The position numbers and the translations under genes were made by a program. Source: Pseudomonas sp. PDM05 (lineage in GTDB: Bacteria; Pseudomonadota; Gammaproteobacteria; Pseudomonadales; Pseudomonadaceae). From it: DNA of 64,000 nt. The notes under the pieces are model-generated. The model did no database searches, was not told the origin of the DNA, and saw only the letters and a list, made by a program, of their open reading frames with translations. Below, one piece after another: positions 8,981 through 18,561 of this stretch (position 1 is its first letter; each line of letters begins with the position of its first letter). The DNA lies in NCBI RefSeq assembly GCF_014851685.1, contig NZ_JACVAC010000005.1, positions 186,001 through 250,000 of the forward strand. The letters are read 5' to 3'.

Positions 8981-9871
8981 GTGGATTCTCGATTGAATGC
9001 CTTTCTTGAGCGGGCCGATGCCGTACTCGCCCGGCTCGAACCTTTATTGCCTGCGCCGCGCCAAGCCGTCGACTGGAGCCACTGCCTGGCTGCCCGCTGG
9101 CAGCGTGAAGGCCGCACTGGTTACCTGCTGCCGCTGGAAGTCAGCCTGGATATGCGCCTGTCCGACCTGATCGGCGTGGACAAGCAACGGGAAACCCTGG
9201 CGCGCAATACCCAGCAGTTTCTCGACGGCCTGCCTGCCAACCACGCGTTGTTGTGGGGTTCGCGCGGCACCGGCAAGTCGTCCATGGTCCGCGCCTTGCT
9301 GGCCCAGCATGCAGCGGCCGGCCTGCGCTTGATCGAGATCGAACGCGACCACCTGGCCGACCTGCCGCGTGTGGTCGAGCAGCTGCTCAAGCTGCCGCAA
9401 CGCTTCATCCTGTTCTGTGATGACCTGTCGTTCGAAGCGGGCGAGGGCGACTATCGCGTGCTCAAGAGCGTGCTCGATGGTTCCCTCGAGCAGGCGCCGG
9501 AAAACGTGCTGCTGTACGCCACGTCGAACCGTCGTCACCTGGTACCGGAAAACCAGAGTGACAACGACAACTGGAAACGTGTGGACGGTGAGTTGCACCC
9601 CAGCGAGGCGGTGGAAGACAAGATCGCTCTGTCCGACCGTTTTGGCCTGTGGCTATCGTTCTACCCGTTTACCCAGGAACACTTCCTGGATGTGGTTGAG
9701 CACTGGATCGGCGAACTGGCGGGCAAGGCTGGCCTGCCGTGGCAACGTGACGAAGCGCTCGACATCCTCGCCGTGCGTTGGGCCACCGGACGCGGCAACC
9801 GCAACGGCCGTTGCGCATATCAATTCGCCCGTTACTGGGTGGGCCTCAAATTGCTGGAGCGTCAACCATGA
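8981..9871 (+). CDS. DUF815 family AAA+ ATPase
   Basis: A 296-residue P-loop ATPase. Walker A is LLWGSRGTGKSS, Walker B is RFILFCDDLSFE, and the sensor-1 segment is LLYATSNRRHL. This is the DUF815 type, an AAA+ family of unknown substrate. The GTG at 8981 was chosen because AGAGGA precedes it; the upstream ORF extension is not conserved in pattern. Its stop overlaps the following gene as ATGA, indicating coupled translation. It is divergent from the sagS-like gene. Confidence 0.82.
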   Translation: MDSRLNAFLERADAVLARLEPLLPAPRQAVDWSHCLAARWQREGRTGYLLPLEVSLDMRLSDLIGVDKQRETLARNTQQFLDGLPANHALLWGSRGTGKSSMVRALLAQHAAAGLRLIEIERDHLADLPRVVEQLLKLPQRFILFCDDLSFEAGEGDYRVLKSVLDGSLEQAPENVLLYATSNRRHLVPENQSDNDNWKRVDGELHPSEAVEDKIALSDRFGLWLSFYPFTQEHFLDVVEHWIGELAGKAGLPWQRDEALDILAVRWATGRGNRNGRCAYQFARYWVGLKLLERQP

Positions 9872-10353
9872 TCGACCTACAACACGCCGGCACCGGCCTC
9901 GACGGCTATGCCATGCTGTGTGCGCAACTGGAGTCGCTGCTCGCCGATGAACGTGACTTCATCGCCAACAGTGCGCAGTTTTCTGCGTTCCTGTTCAACC
10001 AGTTGGACGACCTCAACTGGGCCGGTTTCTACCTCAACCGCAATGAAGAGTTGGTGCTGGGGCCGTTCCAGGGCCAGATCGCCTGTGTGCGTATTCCGTT
10101 TGGCCGAGGTGTGTGCGGCGCCGCAGCCGCCTCGCGGCAAACCCAGCGGGTGGAAGATGTGCATGCGTTCCCGGGGCATATCGCGTGCGACAGTGCCTCC
10201 AACAGTGAGTTGGTGGTGCCACTGGTCAAGGATGGCCAGTTGATCGGCGTTCTCGACCTCGACAGCCCGTCACTGGCGCGTTTTACCGAGCAGGACAGCG
10301 TTGGCATCGAGCAATTGGCGGCGATTTTCCTGCGTTTGACCGACTGCCCATAA
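9868..10353 (+). CDS. msrC: Free methionine-(R)-sulfoxide reductase (GAF domain)
   Basis: A 161-residue single GAF-domain protein of the fRMsr/YebR type, which reduces free L-methionine-(R)-sulfoxide. The three conserved cysteines are Cys73 (IACVRIPFG), Cys83 (RGVCGAA) and Cys107 (HIACDSAS), and the NSELVVPL segment and C-terminal IGVLDLDSP are present. It is translationally coupled to the DUF815 ATPase. With msrB and gpx nearby, this stretch is rich in oxidative damage repair functions. Confidence 0.9.
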   Translation: MIDLQHAGTGLDGYAMLCAQLESLLADERDFIANSAQFSAFLFNQLDDLNWAGFYLNRNEELVLGPFQGQIACVRIPFGRGVCGAAAASRQTQRVEDVHAFPGHIACDSASNSELVVPLVKDGQLIGVLDLDSPSLARFTEQDSVGIEQLAAIFLRLTDCP

Positions 10354-10369
10354 CACCATCGCGTTTTTC

Positions 10370-10461
10370 GTGGCGAGGGAGCCTGCTCCCGCTGGAATGC
10401 GCAGCGCTCCCCGGTTTTGGCGCCGCTACGCAGCCTAGCGGGAGCAAGCTGCCTCGCCACA
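10370..10461. repeat. REP-type inverted repeat (GTGGCGAGG class)
   Basis: Outer arms GTGGCGAGGGAGCCTGCTCC and the reverse complement of GGGAGCAAGCTGCCTCGCCAC, with a 40-50 nt spacer, fill the gap between two convergent stop codons. It is related to the element at 22607-22700 and different from the GTGGGAGC class found elsewhere. It may act as a bidirectional terminator. Confidence 0.75.
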
Positions 10462-10462
10462 A

Positions 10463-13400
10463 CTAGAGGTTATCCCGGCGATTCAGCTCATTGAGCTGGG
10501 TTTGCAGTACCCGCTCCAGTTCAAGCATGCATTTTTCCAGGGCCTTGATACCTGTTTCGATCATGGCGCGGTCTTCACCCGCTGCACAGGCCTGTTCCAG
10601 GGCTTCACATTGCCCGGCCAACACGCTGGCCTGCACGATACGCGCTGCACCCTTGATCTTGTGGGCCTGCTCGATGATGTCCTGGGTTGCGGCCTCGCGT
10701 GCAAGCAAGGCGACCAGTTCCTGGCGATCACGGCCGCTGCTGCTCAGCAGTTCCTCCAGCAGGCGCCGGCTCAGTTGCGGGTCGCCTCCGGTGAGCGCGT
10801 CGAGGCTGCCGAGGTCCAACTTGAGGCCCGATGGCTGCGGGCATATCTGCGCCAGTTGCCGCTCCAGTGCCGTCAGGCTGATCGGTTTGAACAGGCAATC
10901 GTCCATGCCCGCTTCAATGCAGCGCTGTCGCTCCTCGGGCTGGGCGTTGGCGGTAAAACCCAGCACTACGCAAGGGCGCAGTTGTTCCCGCTGTTCGTAC
11001 TCACGAATCGAGCGGGTCAACTCGTAGCCGTTCATGATGGGCATGTTGCAGTCGGCGATCACCAGGTCGAAGCGTTCCTGGCGCCAGGCCTGAAAGCCGG
11101 CAGCACCGTGCGGGGCCGCGGTGAACTGGTGCCCCAGGTAACCCAGTTGCTGGCACATCAGCAAGCGGTTCGCCGGGTGATCGTCCACCACCAATACGTT
11201 GAGCACCGGGGCAGGCGCCGGCGCCACCGGCTTGAGTTCATTCACCGCCTCGACTGGCTGCAGGCGCGACATTTTCAGGCTGACATGCACCTGGGTACCG
11301 ACCATCGGCACGCTGCTCAGGCTCAGGGTGCCGCCCATCATTGCGCACAAGCTGCGGCAGATGACCAGCCCCAGTCCTGCGCCGCTGCGGGCCAAATGCC
11401 CCGAGTTGTCCGCCTGGGCGAAGGGTTCGAACAACCGCAGTTGGTCGTCGCGGTTGATGCCGATACCGGTGTCCTCCACCACCAGCTTCATTTCGACTTG
11501 CTGCGCGACCTCGGTGTCCAGTAATTCCACGCGGATCTTTACCTGACCGCGTTCAGTGAACTTGATGGCATTGCTGACCAGGTTGGACAGCACCTGCTTG
11601 AAGCGCAACGGGTCGATCAGCACATCGTGGTCATCACACTCAGGCTTGAACTCCAGCAGCAGGCTGAGGGTTTTCTGGCGCGCCAGGCCGTCGAACACCC
11701 GCACCACCGATTCGATCACCTCCTTGAGGTTGACGCGCTCGGGGGCCAGGCTCAGGCGGCCGGATTCGATGCGGGCGATGTCGAGGATGTCGCCGATCAG
11801 TTCCAGCAAATCCTTGGCCGAGTTGTAGGCCACCTCGATTGCCGGACGGTCCAGGTGCCCTTGGTCGGCACGTTTTAGCGTCAGCTCCAGCATACCGATC
11901 ACCGCATTCATCGGCGTACGGATCTCGTGGCTCATGGTTGCGAGAAAAGTGCTTTTCGCCCGATTGGCCTCGTCGGCGCGCTCCTTGGCCGTGCGCAGTT
12001 CATCGAACAGCTGGCGCCGCTCACTGATGTCGATCCAGCCGCCGATGACGCCTTGGACCTCGCCCGTCGAATCGCGGTAAGGCAGGATCCAGTGGTAGAT
12101 CGTCAGTTTCTTGCCGCGGATGTGCAGCGACCGATCCAGGATCAACGGGTCGCCTTGCGCCACAACGCGCTGGTAGTCGGCGTGATATTGAGCGGCCTCT
12201 GTTTCGAGTGCCGTGCTGATCTGGAGCGCGCTTTTGCCGATCACGTCCTCGCGCTTGACGTCGAACGCTTGCAGGTAGCTGTCGTTACAGGTTTGCAGCA
12301 GGCCCTTGCGGTCACGCACGTAAATCGGATGGGGGGTTTCGTTGACCAGTGCGCGCATGAACTCGAACTGGTCGTTGAGTGCGCGCTCGGCCATCTTGCG
12401 ATGCTTGATCTGCCGGCGCATGTAGGCGTTCCAGGCCAGGGAAATCAATAGCAGCAGGCCAGTGCCGAGAATGATCTTGGCGATCAGGTCGTGGTAGTTG
12501 CGCCAGTAACTGTCGGACGCGGCGGTGTAGCCGCGCCACCGACTGTTGATGACGCCCAGCTCATCCGGGGCGATGCTGAGCAGGGCCTTGTCGATAATCG
12601 AAGTGAGTTCGGTGGCCCTGCGGGACGTCGCCAGCGCGAAGGTGGCCGGCGCGGTGCCGATGCTGGAGCTGATCTGAATCTTGTCCTGGAACATCGGTGA
12701 CGACAGGAAGTAGTTGGCGATCACCAAGGTGTTTACGGCGCCGTCCACGTGCCCTTGTACCAACAGCTCGGTGGATTTGAAGGTGTCACCGGTCTCTACC
12801 AGTTGAATCCGGGGATAGCGTTCGCGCAGGAACTTTACCAGCGGGCTGCCCTGGGTGACCGCCAGGCGCTTGCCTTCCATCGCGTCCAGGCCGGTCGTCG
12901 TCCGGTCTTCCTTGCGCGTCAACATCACGTAGGAGTTTTCGAGATAGGGCCGGCTGAAGTTCAGTTGGGCCTCCCGCTCGGTGCTTGGAACGATGGCACC
13001 GATCATGTCGGCCTTGCCGGTGTTGATCTGGTCGATCGTTGCGTTCACATCGCGCTCGCGCTGGAGTTCAAAGCGCAACCCGGTGCGCAGGCGGATCAGC
13101 TCCAGGAGGTCGGCGGTGATGCCGCGAAAATTGCCGTCGGCATCGAAGAAGGACAGCGGTGCGAAGGTTTCGTTGACAACCACCTTGACCACCGGGTGAT
13201 CGTTCAGCCAGCGCTCCTCGCGTTTGGTCAGTTGCAGCTTCTGGTCGGTCAGCAGGATGTCGCTGCCGGCACTCCAGCGCTTGGCAATGCTCTCGCGTTC
13301 ATTGGTGGGCACCCTTGCCAGCACTGAATCGACAATGCCCTGCAGCATGTGCTGGTCCTGGCGCATGGCAAAGCTGAAACCATGGGCCTCGTGCTTCCCG

Positions 13401-14116
13401 AAATTGGCCATGCGGATATTTTTCAGGTAGCCCTTGTTGATCATGTAGTGAGTGGAAATGGTATCGCCGAGAAACACATCCGCCTGATCGAATGCCACCG
13501 CATTCAGCGCATTCTGGTACGACGGGTAGGCGCGGATCAGGGCCTTGGGGTACAGCTTCTGCACTTCGTCCAGTGGCAGGTAGTGATAGACCAGGCTTAA
13601 CCGCAGCCCTGCGAGGCCATCTGTGAGGCTGCGGGTTTCGCCCTCGCGGGTGACCAGCACCGGTTGATCCACCGCATACGGCGCGGAAAGGCTGAGCAGG
13701 GGATTGGCGGCCTCAAAGCCATTGGAGGTGCCGAGCAGGTCGATCTCCCCCGATTCGAGTGCCTGGATGGACGCTTCCCGTGATGGGTAGCGCAAGACCT
13801 TGACCGGCATCGACAAGGCCTTGGCCAGAATCCCGGCATAATCGGCGGTCAGTCCTTCGTAGTCACGCCCACTGGATGTGAGGTCGAAGGGCGGGTAGTC
13901 AGGGAGTGCCGTGCCCAGCACCAGCTCGCGTTTGTTCTGCAACCACTGGCGCTGGGTCTTGTCCAGAGGGGTGTCCAGTTGGACGGACCCTGCGCGGCTC
14001 AGTAAGGTGAAGTGTTCCGGCTCCGGTTGAACAGCGAGCACAGTGGTGCTCAAGCACACGCCTGCGCTCAATACAATCAAATAATCCTTTATACGCCTGG
14101 GCATCCGCTTTCTCAC
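10463..14116 (-). CDS. rocS2: BvgS/RocS-type unorthodox sensor kinase with two periplasmic SBP_bac_3 domains
   Basis: A 1217-residue multidomain kinase. A signal/anchor (about 10-30) is followed by two tandem periplasmic solute-binding (SBP_bac_3, venus-flytrap) domains (about 50-285 and 295-535), a TM segment (about 555-575), PAS (about 590-715), HisKA with SHEIRTPMNAVIGM, HATPase, a receiver (VLVVDDHPANRL; IADCNMPIMNGYEL) and a C-terminal HPt with QAHKIKGAAR. The full phosphorelay is thus in one chain, as in BvgS, EvgS and RocS. The GTG start overlaps the stop of the upstream response regulator (GTGA); an ATG at 14104 is the alternative. Adjacency to dgt matches P. aeruginosa rocS2-rocA2, a system linked to fimbriae and efflux control. 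Confidence 0.82.
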   Translation of the reverse strand: MRKRMPRRIKDYLIVLSAGVCLSTTVLAVQPEPEHFTLLSRAGSVQLDTPLDKTQRQWLQNKRELVLGTALPDYPPFDLTSSGRDYEGLTADYAGILAKALSMPVKVLRYPSREASIQALESGEIDLLGTSNGFEAANPLLSLSAPYAVDQPVLVTREGETRSLTDGLAGLRLSLVYHYLPLDEVQKLYPKALIRAYPSYQNALNAVAFDQADVFLGDTISTHYMINKGYLKNIRMANFGKHEAHGFSFAMRQDQHMLQGIVDSVLARVPTNERESIAKRWSAGSDILLTDQKLQLTKREERWLNDHPVVKVVVNETFAPLSFFDADGNFRGITADLLELIRLRTGLRFELQRERDVNATIDQINTGKADMIGAIVPSTEREAQLNFSRPYLENSYVMLTRKEDRTTTGLDAMEGKRLAVTQGSPLVKFLRERYPRIQLVETGDTFKSTELLVQGHVDGAVNTLVIANYFLSSPMFQDKIQISSSIGTAPATFALATSRRATELTSIIDKALLSIAPDELGVINSRWRGYTAASDSYWRNYHDLIAKIILGTGLLLLISLAWNAYMRRQIKHRKMAERALNDQFEFMRALVNETPHPIYVRDRKGLLQTCNDSYLQAFDVKREDVIGKSALQISTALETEAAQYHADYQRVVAQGDPLILDRSLHIRGKKLTIYHWILPYRDSTGEVQGVIGGWIDISERRQLFDELRTAKERADEANRAKSTFLATMSHEIRTPMNAVIGMLELTLKRADQGHLDRPAIEVAYNSAKDLLELIGDILDIARIESGRLSLAPERVNLKEVIESVVRVFDGLARQKTLSLLLEFKPECDDHDVLIDPLRFKQVLSNLVSNAIKFTERGQVKIRVELLDTEVAQQVEMKLVVEDTGIGINRDDQLRLFEPFAQADNSGHLARSGAGLGLVICRSLCAMMGGTLSLSSVPMVGTQVHVSLKMSRLQPVEAVNELKPVAPAPAPVLNVLVVDDHPANRLLMCQQLGYLGHQFTAAPHGAAGFQAWRQERFDLVIADCNMPIMNGYELTRSIREYEQREQLRPCVVLGFTANAQPEERQRCIEAGMDDCLFKPISLTALERQLAQICPQPSGLKLDLGSLDALTGGDPQLSRRLLEELLSSSGRDRQELVALLAREAATQDIIEQAHKIKGAARIVQASVLAGQCEALEQACAAGEDRAMIETGIKALEKCMLELERVLQTQLNELNRRDNL

Positions 14117-14736
14117 ACTAGCGCGTTTCGTTTTGCCAACTCGATAAGTTCTACCAAGGATTTGGCCTTCAATTTTTGCATGAGCCTCTTTTTATAAGTG
14201 CTGACGGTCTTGTTACTTAGAAACATGCCTTTGGCAATTTCCTTGTTGGTGCGGCCTTGTGCAAAAAGTTGCAAAACCATCAGTTCCCGGTCATTAACCG
14301 ATTTGAATAGTTCAAGTTCATGGGAGTGACATTCAGAGCCTGCGGCATTCAATGCCTGGCTGGGGAAATAGTTATAACCGGATAATACGGCGCGGATGGC
14401 GCTGAGCAGTTCGCTCAGGTCGCCTTCCTTGCACACATAGCCGTCGGCACCCGAGCGCATGCAGCGTGTGGCAAAGAGCGTAGGGGACTGCGCGGTCAGG
14501 ATGAGGGTCTTCATCTGGGTGTTCATCGCATTGAATCGGCACAACACTTCAAGCCCATCGAGTTTCGGAATACTGATGTCAAGAATGATCAAGTCCGGAA
14601 GGCATTCACGGACCATTTGTATCGCATCACAACCATTATCCGTTTCACCGACGACTTTGTAGCCTTCGTGCTCCAACAACATTCGAATTGCCAGCCTTAT
14701 AACGGGGTGGTCATCGATAATGAAAACTGAGTTCAT
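14113..14736 (-). CDS. rocA2: NarL/LuxR-family response regulator, RocA-like
   Basis: A 207-residue regulator. The receiver domain (residues 1-120) has IIDDHP, phospho-acceptor Asp53 in LIILDISIPKLDG, the Thr in LILTAQSP and Lys in VCKEGD. The C-terminal LuxR helix-turn-helix (about 140-205) contains NDRELMVLQLFAQGRTNKEIA and NKTVSTYKKRLMQKL. It resembles BvgA, EvgA and RocA. It lies immediately upstream of the BvgS-type kinase with a GTGA overlap, so it is the cognate output regulator. The ATG at 14736 is used rather than the longer ORF, which has no conserved N-terminus. Confidence 0.87.
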   Translation of the reverse strand: MNSVFIIDDHPVIRLAIRMLLEHEGYKVVGETDNGCDAIQMVRECLPDLIILDISIPKLDGLEVLCRFNAMNTQMKTLILTAQSPTLFATRCMRSGADGYVCKEGDLSELLSAIRAVLSGYNYFPSQALNAAGSECHSHELELFKSVNDRELMVLQLFAQGRTNKEIAKGMFLSNKTVSTYKKRLMQKLKAKSLVELIELAKRNALV

Positions 14737-14993
14737 AATCACATTCCATGCAAGTGCAAATAAAGCGGGCACATTAGCTCAGAAGATGTGGTGTGAGCAT
14801 GAAGCCTGGTGGCAGCAGATACAAAACAAGAATGTTCCTACATCAAAAAAGGCTGCGACCTACAGGTCACCAGGATTTATGGCTGGCTTTGTCAGTGTGT
14901 CGATGGCTGCAGGGTGGGAATGTTGCGGTCAGGATTGCGCGGTTGGCTTTGTACTGGTTATTTTCTTATGTATTGATGTTTAAATTCCTACGG

Positions 14994-15389
14994 CTATAAG
15001 TCAGATATTGGATTAAGTAGTGCTGAAAGTTCGTCGCCGTTCAACGGTTTTGACAAGTAACCCAGTAACGGCAAGCGACGTTGTTGCGCTTGAATATAGA
15101 GTTTTGATAATTCGAGTAGGGGCAGGCTGCTGAGCAACACCGCTGCGCTGATGAACCCACGGCGGCTGGCAATTTCGACCAGTTCCAGCCCTGGCAGGTC
15201 CGGCAGGCATTGGTCGCAGAGCAACAGGTCGAAAGGCGTTTCGGAGCGGCTCATCTGACGGACCGCCTGTTCGGCGTTTTCCGCCAGGGTCTGCTGTGTG
15301 AAACCGAAGCTTTTGAGCAGGCACTGAGTCGCGATGAGCTGAAAGGGATGGTCCTCCACCAACAGGATACGCAGGTGATGTTCGGGCAT
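14994..15389 (-). CDS. Stand-alone receiver (REC) domain protein
   Basis: A 131-residue protein consisting only of a receiver domain: ILLVEDHPFQ, phospho-acceptor Asp in LLLCDQCLPDLPGLEL, and the C-terminal GYLSKPLNGDEL lysine. It has no output domain. It lies 257 nt upstream of the RocA-like gene on the same strand. The sequence style (EDHPFQLIA) recalls the receiver of RocR, which in P. aeruginosa carries an EAL domain; here no EAL follows in frame. It may compete for phosphate from the HPt domain of the kinase. The start is uncertain: neither the ATG at 15389 nor the GTG at 15401 has a clear ribosome-binding site. Confidence 0.78.
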   Translation of the reverse strand: MPEHHLRILLVEDHPFQLIATQCLLKSFGFTQQTLAENAEQAVRQMSRSETPFDLLLCDQCLPDLPGLELVEIASRRGFISAAVLLSSLPLLELSKLYIQAQQRRLPLLGYLSKPLNGDELSALLNPISDL

Positions 15390-15561
15390 AAAAGGGCACA
15401 CACTGAGTCAAGCGTCGTGGGTTGGGGCGTAGGAATTACTCGCCAGATCGGCCAGAAACGTGCGTGATTATTCTTCGAGTGAGTGTGCGAATTCGATCAG
15501 GCCGCTCTGTTCCCATCGTAGGGCGATTCCTTTCAGGGAACAGGCGGCTGGATAGACAGGA

Positions 15562-16893
15562 TTACTGAGGACTGGAACGCCCCGTCATCTCCCGCGCCAT
15601 TTCGGTGGCGTAGCTGTCGGTCATGCCGGCGATAAAGTCGATCATGCGTAGAAACGAGGCGTGCAATGGCCACGCCGGATTGGGCGCGCTGTTGCCCAGC
15701 AGGTCGAGAATACGCCGGTTCTTGAACGAAGGCGTGCGTCCGCCATGCTGCTCCAGCGCAGCGCCGCAGAAGGCGTTCAGGAGGATCTCCAGGGTGGTGT
15801 AGGCGCCGATCTCATGCAGGGTCTTGCGCTTGTCCTGAAAGATTTTCTTGCGTGCCATGTCCTTGGCGTCGAGCACGCAGCGTTTGGCCGGGCCGTGCAT
15901 ATGCTCCACCAGGTCCCCTGGCAGGGTGCCCGCAAGCAAGGCATCTTGTTGTTCGACAAAGGCCTGCGCCGCTGCGTTGGTCAGGTGTTCGATGGCCTTG
16001 CCGCGCAGGATCGCCAGTTTGCGTCGGCGCGAGTCGTCGGGGCCCAATTGGCGATAGGTTTGCGGCAGGTCGTCGCCCACCAGGTCAAGCAACAGCGACT
16101 CGACTTCGGCGTATTGCAACAGGTCCATTTCCAGGCCGTCTTCGAGGTCGATCAACGCATAGCAGATGTCGTCGGCGGCCTCCATCAGATAGACCAGCGG
16201 ATGACGCGCCCAACGTTGTTCTTCCAGTTGCGGCAGGCCGAGCTTATGGGCGATCTGCTCAAGAATCGGCAGCTCGCTCTGGTAGCAGCCGAACTTGTGT
16301 TTCTTGTAGCCCAGGGAGTCGGCGTGGCGGGCGGTCCAGGGGTATTTCAGGTATGTGCCGAGGGTGGCGTAGGTCAGCCGCGTGCCTCCGTCGAACTGGT
16401 GATATTCCAGCTGGGTGAGCACCCGGAACCCCTGGGCATTGCCCTCGAAATTGAGGAAGTCATTGCGCTCGGCGCTGCTCATGTCATCCAGCCAACCGCG
16501 CCCGGCGGCCTGCTGGAACCAGTGGCGGATGGCGTCTTCACCGGAGTGCCCGAACGGCGGGTTGCCGATGTCATGGGCCAGGCAGGCCGATTGCACCACC
16601 ATGCCCAGGTCACTGGGGTCGCACCAGTCGGGCAGGGCGCCGCGCAGGGTCTCGCCGACGCGCATGCCCAGGGAGCGGCCGACGCAACTGACTTCCAGCG
16701 AGTGGGTCAGGCGCGTGTGGATGTGGTCGTTGCTCGACACCGGGTGCACCTGGGTCTTGCGGCCCAGGCGGCGGAACGCGCCGGAGAAAATAATGCGGTC
16801 GTGGTCTTTGTGAAACGGGCTGCGCCCCAGTTCTTCAGGGCTATGCAGGGGTTTGCCAAGACGTTCGCGGGTCAGCAGGGTGGGCCAATCCAA
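15562..16893 (-). CDS. dgt: Deoxyguanosinetriphosphate triphosphohydrolase-like protein
   Basis: A 443-residue HD-superfamily enzyme that hydrolyses dNTPs to the nucleoside and triphosphate. HD motifs are visible: [33 protein letters not shown], and the later [23 protein letters not shown]. The frame stays open upstream, but a TTG at 16893 gives the sequence [18 protein letters not shown] at the usual family start and a family-typical length, with GGAG about 10 nt upstream. The TTG start is therefore preferred. It follows the EAL gene by 71 nt on the same strand, so they may be co-transcribed. Confidence 0.9.
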   Translation of the reverse strand: MDWPTLLTRERLGKPLHSPEELGRSPFHKDHDRIIFSGAFRRLGRKTQVHPVSSNDHIHTRLTHSLEVSCVGRSLGMRVGETLRGALPDWCDPSDLGMVVQSACLAHDIGNPPFGHSGEDAIRHWFQQAAGRGWLDDMSSAERNDFLNFEGNAQGFRVLTQLEYHQFDGGTRLTYATLGTYLKYPWTARHADSLGYKKHKFGCYQSELPILEQIAHKLGLPQLEEQRWARHPLVYLMEAADDICYALIDLEDGLEMDLLQYAEVESLLLDLVGDDLPQTYRQLGPDDSRRRKLAILRGKAIEHLTNAAAQAFVEQQDALLAGTLPGDLVEHMHGPAKRCVLDAKDMARKKIFQDKRKTLHEIGAYTTLEILLNAFCGAALEQHGGRTPSFKNRRILDLLGNSAPNPAWPLHASFLRMIDFIAGMTDSYATEMAREMTGRSSPQ

Positions 16894-16964
16894 GGCGGGT
16901 ACTCTCCGTGCGGTGAATGACCCCCCCAGCTTCCCGGTTCCGCTTCGGCGGGGCAAGCGAAAAT

Positions 16965-18128
16965 CTACAGCCCGGCGGCGTCGACATCGATTAACAGCAA
17001 GCGCTGACCGTTATCGAAGAATTGTCCGGCGGTCAGGCAGTATTGGTTGCTGGTGGCGTCGCGATAGGTCGAGGACAGATTCAGCCGCCGCTCCTCCCAA
17101 CCCTCGGCCAGCAAGTGATAGAAATACGGGCGCCACGACCAGTTGTGACCCAGGTAACGGCTGTCGGCTTGCCAGGCATCGTGCTGCCATTCGAAGTTCG
17201 GGGTCAGTTGGGTGCCATGCCGGTCGCACTGATAGAAGCGCAGCAGCCAGGGGAAGTCCGGCAGTTGTGGCAGTTGGCTCAAGGGTGCCTGGCCCTGGGC
17301 CCAGGTTTGCAGGATGTGCATCAGCTCGACCAATTGCAGGCGCAGCTGCATGAGGCGCCCGCGCTCCGTGAGTTTTTGCTGGACGTACTGCGTGCGCAGT
17401 TGTGCAAAGCGTGGCACGAAGGCATCGGCGGCGAACCAGTCAAGCTGCGCCTGGGCGAACAGATACCCCTGCACATACCGCGCCCCGCACTCCAGGGCAA
17501 AGCTCAACTGCGCTTCGGTCTCCACGCCTTCGGCAATGATCCAGCAGCCGGTCTTCTCGGCCATTTGCGCGAGTGCGCGCACCACTTCGCTGCTCGGCCC
17601 GCCGCGTGCGGCTTCCTGGAACAGGCGCATGTCGAGCTTGAGAATATCCGGTTGCAGCGCCAGTACCCGATCCAGCTGGGAGTAGCCCGCACCGAAATCG
17701 TCGATGGCAATGCGCGCGCCGGCCTCGCGATAACGCGCCACTACGTCAGCCAGGCGCTGGATGTTGCCGCCCAACTCGGTGATCTCGAATACGATCCGCC
17801 GGGGATCGACGCCGTGGGCACGCACTTGTTTGAGGCTGGGCAGCACCTGGCCGGGGCGCAGGCGGTTGATCCAGCGGGGCGAGATGTTCAGGCTGAGGAA
17901 CCAGTCTTCGGGCACTTCGTGCAGGCGGCTCAGTGCGTTGTCGCGGATCTGTCGGTCCAGCCGCCGCAGGCTCACGCCAGGCGTGCGCGGGTCAGCGAAC
18001 AGCGGCCCCACGGACTGCAAGCGGCCGTCAGGTTGACGCAAGCGACCCAGGGCTTCGACGCCGGCAATGCGCCCGGTGGCAGTGTCGATAAACGGCTGGA
18101 AGCAGGCGAGCGGTTGCCCGTCGATCAC
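16965..18128 (-). CDS. EAL-domain c-di-GMP phosphodiesterase with C-terminal sensory-like domain
   Basis: A 387-residue cytoplasmic protein. Residues about 5-245 form an EAL domain with the residues expected of an active enzyme: VEALGRL (the EAL motif), [23 protein letters not shown] lysine, IIAEGVET and YVQGYLFA. Residues about 250-387 form a separate domain with aromatic and basic residues ([24 protein letters not shown]), reminiscent of the PAS-like C-terminal domain of B. subtilis YkuI; that comparison is tentative. The GTG start has a textbook AAGGAG at 5-6 nt. The transcript is separate from the upstream operon, which ends in a terminator at 18150-18187. Confidence 0.87.
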   Translation of the reverse strand: MIDGQPLACFQPFIDTATGRIAGVEALGRLRQPDGRLQSVGPLFADPRTPGVSLRRLDRQIRDNALSRLHEVPEDWFLSLNISPRWINRLRPGQVLPSLKQVRAHGVDPRRIVFEITELGGNIQRLADVVARYREAGARIAIDDFGAGYSQLDRVLALQPDILKLDMRLFQEAARGGPSSEVVRALAQMAEKTGCWIIAEGVETEAQLSFALECGARYVQGYLFAQAQLDWFAADAFVPRFAQLRTQYVQQKLTERGRLMQLRLQLVELMHILQTWAQGQAPLSQLPQLPDFPWLLRFYQCDRHGTQLTPNFEWQHDAWQADSRYLGHNWSWRPYFYHLLAEGWEERRLNLSSTYRDATSNQYCLTAGQFFDNGQRLLLIDVDAAGL

Positions 18129-18149
18129 AGGGACTCCTTAACGAAATGG

Positions 18150-18187
18150 CGAAAAAAGGCCCGACTCTCGAAAACGAGAGCCGGGCC
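18150..18187 (-). terminator. Rho-independent terminator of the DUF883/YqjE-like operon
   Basis: On the minus strand GGCCCGGCTCTCG - TTTT - CGAGAGTCGGGCC is followed by TTTTTT. It lies 33 nt after the stop of the last operon gene and just upstream of the EAL gene start. Confidence 0.9.
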
Positions 18188-18219
18188 GCTTCTGTCTGCA
18201 AGAATGCAGCCAGCGTGGC

Positions 18220-18561
18220 TCAGCCTTTGCGCGACGCACCCTGCATGGCCAGTTTGATCAGCGGGATCAAACCGGCGCCCAACCGTACCAGGCGCGTCAG
18301 GCTGGCGAGGCTGCCACCCTTGGCGCCCTTGCCGGTGAAGAAGCCCAGCAGCGTCACCGCCGCCACGCCCCACAGCGGCGCATGCTTGATGCCCAAGCTG
18401 TCCTGCCAGTTCTGGCCCATGTTGCGCACCTTGGCCAGTGGTGCCACCAGTTGCTGCGACTCGTGGCGGATTTCCTGGCGGTGCATTTCCATGCGCAGGC
18501 GGATCAGCGCCTTGCGCATTTCCCGGCGCGAAGTGGTGTGCGGGATTTCAGTCAGGCTCAT
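18220..18561 (-). CDS. Small inner-membrane-associated protein of the yqjDEK-type operon
   Basis: A 113-residue protein with an N-terminal basic amphipathic region (about 12-40, many Arg/Lys), a hydrophobic stretch GVAAVTLLGFFTG (about 65-77) and a second hydrophobic C-terminal patch (about 90-108). No enzyme motif is visible. The position after the DUF883 and YqjE-like genes matches the third member of that operon in other gamma-proteobacteria. The start overlaps the upstream stop as ATGA. Confidence 0.75.
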   Translation of the reverse strand: MSLTEIPHTTSRREMRKALIRLRMEMHRQEIRHESQQLVAPLAKVRNMGQNWQDSLGIKHAPLWGVAAVTLLGFFTGKGAKGGSLASLTRLVRLGAGLIPLIKLAMQGASRKG

